This document shows positions 57,655 through 64,000 of a DNA stretch of 64,000 nucleotides, piece by piece. This DNA comes from Ciona savignyi (taxonomy: Eukaryota; Chordata; Ascidiacea; Phlebobranchia; Cionidae). The stretch is from positions 5,131,818 through 5,195,817 of the forward strand of contig CH003412.1 in the NCBI GenBank assembly GCA_000149265.1, written 5' to 3'. The translations under genes were made by a program, and so were the position numbers. Every line of letters begins with the position of its first letter. Position 1 is the stretch's first letter. Below the pieces are notes generated by a model. It searched no databases. It was given only the letters and a program-made list of their open reading frames with translations, and was not told the DNA's origin.

Positions 57655-60600
57655 TTACATCATTATACCTGACAATTGCACAGTAAGTTCAGAGATAGGC
57701 TGGTAATTGTTAAGTAACAATGAGGGGTCAGGGCGGTCAGACTGTGAGCAAACCGCGATGTAATTCCGACGAACAAACGCAAGGTCTAAGTCGGATATAA
57801 GCAACGCTCTTTGTATGAATGTCTGTAATAAAAACATAATTATTTTGGGATATTTTTACTGTACAATAGATAATAGGATAAGGTATATATAGATCATAGG
57901 AGATTTCTTTTGTGAAAAGCAATACCCCGTGAAAGACATTTAATTTTGAACTTAATTGATAAATTAAAGTGCATAGTCAAAGGTGCGTTCTATAAAACAT
58001 TTATTATTAATTTTTTATCCTTAACAAGATTTCAGTAATACATACTAAAGCTTGTATAAATTCAAAACAAAGCTGTTAAAAGTGAACCAGTAACATTTAG
58101 TAGCTTAACTATGTGCATGGGTTTTAGCAATCTGGGAATTACTGGAATACTTGCCCTAATACTTACGTTTAAATTTCCTCTGTATTTTCTTCCAATCTTG
58201 ACGATAGATTTCGTTGTAAAGTTGTTGGGCAAAGTTGCAGACAACCATGGTTCAATCACATGACTTCCATACTCCAAGCAATCCACTAATAATGTGAGTT
58301 TCGCAGCGTTTTTGCTGTGGAATTTGAATAAACAACATTGCATTTGTAGGACTGGTAAGCTAATAAGTACAGTGTTAAAACAGCAGCTTTGAAAACAAAT
58401 ACTGTAGACATAACAACAGCTGCCTATCCCGATGATATATATTCTCACCTTATAACATCGAAGTGGAATACCAAAGTGTGGAATTGGTTGTCGGATATCC
58501 AAACATTGCGGAAAGTGACAACATTATTATCTTTTCCTGATTCATATTTTACGAGTACTGTAAAATGGAGAATTTTATAGTTCACATGTCAACTATGTAA
58601 TTTTTAGACATGTGGTCCCTTGCGTTTGGTGCATATAAAACACCATGTGTTTTCCTTTAGAAAAAGAGGAAAACTTAACATCTACTATACTTTACAATGT
58701 AATCACCGATTTTAAATGTAACGATTGTTATCAGCAGCTGGACCAGTGCATGGAATAACAATGTTAGTAAATTCTAAATTAAGCGGTTAAATAAATTGGT
58801 TACTTGATAAATTTGCCGCAGGTCCTAAAATACATCACAGGCTTAATAAAAGCAAGATTGATAAAAAAACGTACTTATAATAGAAATCTTGTGAATTGAG
58901 TGCTAGTTAGTAAAATTCACCACAAAATGATTTTATAACGATTTCGGAATTTAATATCATTTACGACAACGATCTTTGGTGTCCGATATGTCAGAACTAA
59001 ACCTGACAAATTTGACAGGCGGAGGAACAGTATTACCACAAACTAAACCATGTGCCAAGTGTGGCTAGGTTACTATGGGACCTATTAGTTTATGCTTGTA
59101 GAAACGTAATGCGAACAATAAAAAGTAGATTTAGAAATATCAGTGATCAACACGTGGTTGACATTCCGATTTTAAAAAATATTTCTGTTTTAATAAACAT
59201 ACCTTTACCCTTGTGTCCTTCCACGTTTATTTCAAGATACTTTTTAAACGGTTCAAAATTTCCCGCCTGAATTTCTATAAACAGTGTTGCCTCTTTTGGT
59301 GGTATTCTTAGATTTGTCAAAATGGAAACACTGTTCGACAGCGTTAATGCAGAATTTATATTATCAGAGTTTATTTTTCTTTTTGAAATCCGGGTTTTTG
59401 ACACTTTAAGTAGATCGATCTCTGTAAAAAAAATTCCATGAGAAATTAAACCTTATCTGCTACCGCACTATATATACAATATTAAAATGACGATCTATAG
59501 TGTAAGATATCTCGACCCATTATTATTCATTTGCTTATATGTTTTCTTGATGTCTATGTTAAACAAGTATAAATTGCGTAATAAACGATGTACGTAATAA
59601 TGGAAGTTTGTGTTACAATCGCCATACTAGACCACATGGCATAAATTTATTTATTTCCGATTGAGTTAACTTAGAGTTAGAGCGTGCAGTGTACATTTTT
59701 CTTTCGATACCGTATTTTTCTGTACCGCTTAAAGTATTTTTCTGTACCGCTTAAAGTTTGGTAAGTGTGTGTTACTTATGATTTACAGATAGACTCGCAA
59801 GTTTACTGATTTTGGTTTATTTATTTACTGCAAAAAAAACGTATCTCTACCACCGTATTGTGTCGTACCGTATCATCTCTACCACGTACCGAATCACCGT
59901 ATCGTCTTTACCAACGTATCGCATCTTCGTAACTCCATTTTACCCTGACAGCCAATTATAACCAGAGGACGTAAACTGTGTGTTTACTCAACGATACGCG
60001 TTATTTTTAAACTAGCAACCCGTTACTCCACCCGCGAATGTAACAGAGAGTTCCTGAATTTAAAACCAGGCGTGGCGCACTGATTAAACTGAACGATCAT
60101 GAAATAGTACTGGATCCGAAACTGGGTTGGGTTACAATATAGAAATACAATGGCCTCAACTATTTCGGCGTTTTCTTCCCTTTCTTGCTCTATTGTGCCA
60201 TAAATGTGCCAGACTGCTATAGTTAAGTGCGGCACATACAACAGTCGGTTTGAGAAAAAAAGGCGTACATATTGAGTTTAAAATAGTACTATTAACTCGA
60301 TATAGAGTTGTATCTACCCGGTGGAAAAATATTTTTTGCGACATTCGTTATAATAAATGTGGATATCTATCATCTTTAACACAATTTAACTCGACTGTGG
60401 TCATGTTATGTTAAATGGCCGTTTTATGCCACCCCTATCCATTACCACACGCGTGAATATATGCTATCGATCACTATTATCCTCTAAAAAATCGCCTTAA
60501 GATCTTTGTAGGCCCATATACATACAATTATAATGTAGATCACTCATAGACAGTTGTATTCATGCTCAGCAACGTTTTCACTTTCTAATCCAAAATACAT

Positions 60601-60696
60601 GTTCAAAGACTTACCTTTCGACATGCGCTGACTATTTCCATTCTGGGCAAGTCCATAAACCGCAAACAGAGTTATCATCAAACTGGAAAGCATCAT
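49185..60696 (-). CDS. Thrombospondin, group B (pentameric, COMP/TSP-4-like), at least 912 aa
   Basis: Eighteen minus-strand exons join in phase: 60696-60615, 59421-59203, 58351-58167, 57822-57669, 56997-56899, 56633-56508, 56020-55860, 55353-55279, 54832-54745, 54373-54201, 53809-53542, 53239-53121, 52323-52201, 51876-51715, 51284-51092, 50393-50197, 49903-49731, 49324-49185. Signal peptide ([18 protein letters not shown]); laminin-G-like N-domain about 28-213; coiled coil ending [10 protein letters not shown], whose two Cys link the subunits; four EGF domains (about 247-440, second DIDEC); calcium-binding type 3 repeats about 441-690 (many DxDxDG-type loops, DNCP motifs); L-lectin C-terminal domain with [49 protein letters not shown] and [19 protein letters not shown]. 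There are no type 1 repeats and no von Willebrand C domain, so it is not group A. No RGD occurs. It is a secreted matrix protein that binds calcium, integrins and collagen in its relatives. Only the last few residues are unresolved. Confidence 0.93.
50469..50735. mobile_element. Non-autonomous hAT element (MITE), 267 bp
   Basis: Ends TAGAGCTGGGCGTAA and TTACGCCCAGCTCTA are perfect inverted repeats, flanked by a perfect 8-bp duplication CGTAAAAC (50461-50468, 50736-50743). The interior is rich in TTACG words. It lies in the thrombospondin intron, 68 bases upstream of the acceptor of the exon at 50393. Confidence 0.93.
57092..57398 (-). repeat. SINE, main family, full length
   Basis: Reverse copy from ATAGGATAGGATAGGATAGA to CCGTTAGACCAACGGGCCGG. 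It lies in the thrombospondin intron between the exons at 57669 and 56997, in the sense orientation of that gene. Confidence 0.9.
57598..57649. repeat. (TA)n microsatellite
   Basis: About 26 uninterrupted TA units start 20 bases past the donor of the thrombospondin exon 57822-57669. Confidence 0.97.
59712..59755. repeat. Tandem duplication of 22 bp
   Basis: GTATTTTTCTGTACCGCTTA with two more A, twice in a row and identical. It lies in intron 1 of the thrombospondin gene. A CGTATC/CTACCA-rich degenerate stretch follows at 59840-59935. Confidence 0.9.
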
Positions 60697-60759
60697 TTTG
60701 AAGACTAATACTTAAAAATGATTAAAACGGACCTTATATTTTGCCGTAGTGTCAGCAAC

Positions 60760-62640
60760 TGGAAAACGTGTAAAGTATGGCACTTCGAAACAGGGCCGAG
60801 ATTTTGACAACTTTCAAGTTACTCAATAGGAGCATTGTTTACGAACATGTCCTGGTCCTTTGTCACAATCGGTTTACACGATTTGGCGATTAAATTAGTT
60901 TGTATATTTAAGATCCCATATATTAATCAGATTTAATCTGGTAACGATGTAAAAATAAAGAATCTGTGACTTACTTTTCGTTATAAATTCTTTGTTTTAA
61001 GTCGAATATAATATATATGTAATATTTTTGTAAATGGAAATAAGCAAGGGATGTTATCACACGGGCAATCGTCAAGATTTCTTTGTGCCCAACATTACTA
61101 TTATCACAGATCTATCTTTTCGTGGCGGTTTAGTTTTTCGCTCGACGTTAGGTCATAACCTCCATTTTGGCTTTACGAGTTTTTTAGGCAGAACATTTTT
61201 CACATCTAAAAGTAGAAGAGCCCATCTTGCCCAAAATTTACGACTGACGAATGTGTCTCACCAATTTTCCAATAATGCTAAAGTCATATTTTTATTGGAA
61301 TTTAGGAAAGTGTGAAAAGATGCGACGCCATTTTGTCACGAACATTTCTTTAATAGCTTAAACTAAACTTTCCATCGCATTCACCACGCATCAATAGAAA
61401 GGTAACCCGACACGAGGTAAATTGACGATTGTCAGTAATATAACCAAAAATCTAAAGGCTTTTAATGGTGGGATTTTGAGTAAGAGCCCTTTTATGAGGT
61501 TAATTTGCAATTTTAAGATAAGGAAAATTGGTGGGTGTTTCCCTGTCGGGAGTTACTTAAAAGTTGCCACTGTGTATATAATACATATTGTATAACACCT
61601 CCAGAATATGTACTTTCTTTATTTAAATGAACAGTAAATGAGGGCTAATGGAGCTTAAATGAGGCCGATCACCAGTTTTTATGTGAGCGGATTTCTGAGG
61701 ATTCCTCAGAAACGAAGATATAGGGCGACGCATTTGTTTTGTTTGTATTCAGATTTTGCATAAATTTATTTTGAACTTGAGTTTTCAGCTCTTTCAAACG
61801 CATAATGGTGTATTTATGATGCTCGTGCTTATTCTATTTTGTAGATCTCGGATATTTTAATTAAAAATATTTTTATCAAATCATGTTATACATCTTTCTT
61901 TAACTTTCCTAGAAATTAATAATAAATATTGTGTCCAGAATGGAGATATCGGCGATAACGCCAAAAAAATGCTAAAATATGGATTTTTTACATTTTCCCG
62001 ATAACGGTAATTCCCCTTCGTTTTTTTTAATTATATGTCAAGGCAAACGCAAACTTTTAAATTCAGAGCATACCAAAGAATTAAAAAAAAACAAAGTTTG
62101 TCACAAGACACGATATTTGACAGTTTTAAGTGTTCGAGGGCACAAACAATGGAACAATCGTGAAATTTTGCTTCGTTTGGGTATAATAATTAACTTTAAA
62201 CTTTTAGATGGCGTGTAATCAATTAAAATACCTTCCCTAAGTTATTATTTTTTGCTGTGTATCAATGGTGGTGATTCCCCAATGTTTGTTTGGTTGGAAA
62301 CAGCATTTGCTAGGGCTGCCGGTGTTCTTGTTTAGTTTTGTAATAGTGGAGTAGTGCTTTGTGAAATAAAGATGTTAAATCTGCATATGCTAGCTGTTTT
62401 GTTGGGAAAAGTTGCCGATGTACGGAGGGGTTTATGAGCTCAAAATTTGTAGTGTAAAATGTTTCTTTTTCACGAAATAAAATTTCTTGGGGAAAAAGTT
62501 TTTTGAGTTTAGGTTGCAGATCCAAGCTTTACTTTTAAATTAGAAAAAAGTCTAAGACTTCCTGTGTCAGGATTTTGATTCTCCTTTTTGTGAGATCAGT
62601 TTGCATTAAAAAGATAGTTATTATTTGTTGAACGCATTCT
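60760..62640. other. Upstream of thrombospondin, no gene seen
   Basis: A fragment of the main SINE (minus, 61033-61075, with TATCACACGGGCAATCGTCA) and a diverged repeat near 61910-62030 that resembles 8815-8930 (both have AGAGATATC or GGAGATATC-GCGATAA). No exon chain. Confidence 0.45.
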
Positions 62641-62689
62641 TTAGTCTTGCTCTATTATGTGTGACGTATTTCAGAACCGGAAAAGGATA

Positions 62690-62915
62690 CTAGCTGAGCA
62701 GGCTGGCCAGCTTAGCGACCATTTTTCGTACCCGTACTTTTAGATTGAAAGGCGACGCACTTAACCGCCAGACTTAGCGACCGGACGAAATCACACACAA
62801 CACACTGCAATAGGTCCGGTAACCCGACGGTGGGTTCGAGGTGATCTGGCGATTACCTGTATGTTAAACCCTCTCGGTTTTCCCATTCACGGGGATAAAT
62901 ATAAATATACTATTT
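62690..62915. repeat. Chimeric SINE: inverted head joined to a forward 3' half
   Basis: 62700-62790 carries the SINE head in minus orientation (GAAAGGCGACGCACTTAACC, then CGACCGGACG). From about 62797 the 3' half continues in plus orientation (ACACACTGCAATAGG to GGGGATAAATATAAATAT). Confidence 0.75.
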
Positions 62916-63484
62916 TATTTTATAACTAAACGCGGTAGTTATACAAGAAGTGTTCAAGTGACACAATATGGAGAATGATCAATTGATTTTAAAGCTCGAA
63001 CAGTTTTCATCCTAATTCAGGAAACTGCACACAGCTGCTCACACGATATAACATGATGAATTGGTTTTGAGCGGATTGATGGATGGGCTGTAAATAACAA
63101 TATCGATTAAGGTTACAACAATAAAAATACAATGGGTGGGTGTCCGATTAAATAAGTAATCTATATATTATATGTATATACGATTTGGCGTATACCGGTG
63201 TTGTAAAAATGATTGTGGAAATTTATAGAAGTTGCACAGTAGATTGGTGAAGGTTAATATAATCTAAGCAATGCAGTCCAGTTAACTGTTAGATTCTTGC
63301 AGAGAATCACATAATAAGCTTTGTAACGACATTTGAATAACTGGAGCTATTGCAGCTGCTTGTTGTAAACATGACTTACAATTTGGACAACCTATTAAAT
63401 ACCATCACGGTTGGTGGATGGGTCGGTGCTTGCCTATGCAATTGTAAAGTTTCAAGCAGAACATCAATTTGTCAGTCGGTTATG

Positions 63485-63645
63485 GGATAGGATATTCATG
63501 TTTATCGCCGTGAATCGAAAAACCAAAAGGGGTTAACACACGGGCAATCGTCAGATCACTTCGCGCCCACTCGTCGGGTTACCAGAGAATTTTGCAGTGT
63601 GTTGTGTATGATTTTAGCACTTTAATTTGGTAGAACCTGTGGCAT
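63485..63645 (-). repeat. SINE, main family, 3' half
   Basis: Reverse copy GGGATAGGATATTCATGTTT to TTTGGTAGAACC, truncated before the head. Confidence 0.85.
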
Positions 63646-63954
63646 CTCGTATGTACATTTGGTTTAATTTATTTCACGTTTAATATATTTTTTTATTTTA
63701 AAAGTCGTTTTATGTTCAAAGACTCTTACGTGTTTTATTACTTTTTAGGTAATTATCACATTGTACGGGCCTTTGTATTGCCGCTGTTTAAATCGTTAAC
63801 ATAGTTCTCCCACCTAATTTCCCACATTTAGTAAAACGTACAGATGTGAAACGTCTCACACGCAAACTTTTCGGACCTCGTAATATGCCCTATATATATA
63901 ACTTTTATCAGACTATATACAACTTGCATCGAACTATTTAACTTGCTTCGCGAA

Positions 63955-64000
63955 CGAACCTGCAACCTATCGGTTGAAAGGCATGGCACTAACCTACCAG
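63955..64000 (-). repeat. SINE, main family, head, cut by the window end
   Basis: GAACCTGCAACCTATCGGTTGAAAGG followed by CACTAACCTACCAG matches the reverse of the SINE head. The rest may lie outside the window or may be the piece at 63485-63645 split by an insertion. Confidence 0.6.

Overview
This is an animal nuclear window, about 63% A+T, with short exons, short GT-AG introns and many copies of a tRNA-derived SINE that ends in a (TATCC)n-type tail. The SINE (it resembles the Ciona composite short element known as Cics-1, recalled rather than searched), the compact genes and the gene content point to a tunicate of the genus Ciona. There are no bacterial features. All multi-exon gene models below were built by hand from open frames, GT/AG sites and matching intron phases; no transcript evidence was available.

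Layout. (1) 0.5-7.7 kb: a tandem duplication of a two-gene cassette. Each copy carries a two-exon gene for a small double-spanning membrane protein with a PPxY-type tail, followed by an intronless coiled-coil gene with a TATA box and a cluster of GATA sites. The membrane gene is frameshifted in both copies, at different places; the coiled-coil gene is intact in both. (2) 8.4-8.6 kb: a hairpin-forming minisatellite. (3) 11.46-12.36 kb, plus strand: a small Thr-rich mucin-like type I membrane protein. (4) 14.1-19.2 kb, minus strand, and 22.0-26.0 kb, plus strand: two head-to-head genes for type II membrane proteins with a FAM69/DIPK-like (divergent, secretory-pathway) kinase fold and the C-x-x-D-x-D/H-C signature. 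(5) 28.7-43.7 kb, plus strand: a 20-exon gene for a 907-residue receptor: signal peptide, Reeler domain, Cys-rich module, four EGF domains, SEA-like module, one more Cys-rich segment, one transmembrane helix, and a cytoplasmic tail carrying at least 11 YxxP motifs, eight of them in a 30-bp coding tandem repeat. This is the most unusual object in the window. (6) 46.4-47.5 kb, minus strand: an unrecognised 348-codon ORF. (7) 49.1-60.7 kb, minus strand: a complete or nearly complete group B (pentameric, COMP/TSP-4-like) thrombospondin in at least 18 coding exons.

Between and inside the genes lie about 20 copies of the main SINE, eight copies of a second tRNA-like short element, three non-autonomous hAT elements with terminal inverted repeats (two have perfect 8-bp target duplications), a large inverted satellite at 48.3-48.6 kb, and one 100-base assembly gap inside a SINE at 35.2 kb.

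The products are mostly surface or secreted: an extracellular matrix protein (thrombospondin), an adhesion-type receptor whose tail looks built to recruit Crk/Nck-type SH2 adaptors, a mucin and two luminal kinase-like proteins. No functional link between the neighbours can be shown from the sequence.
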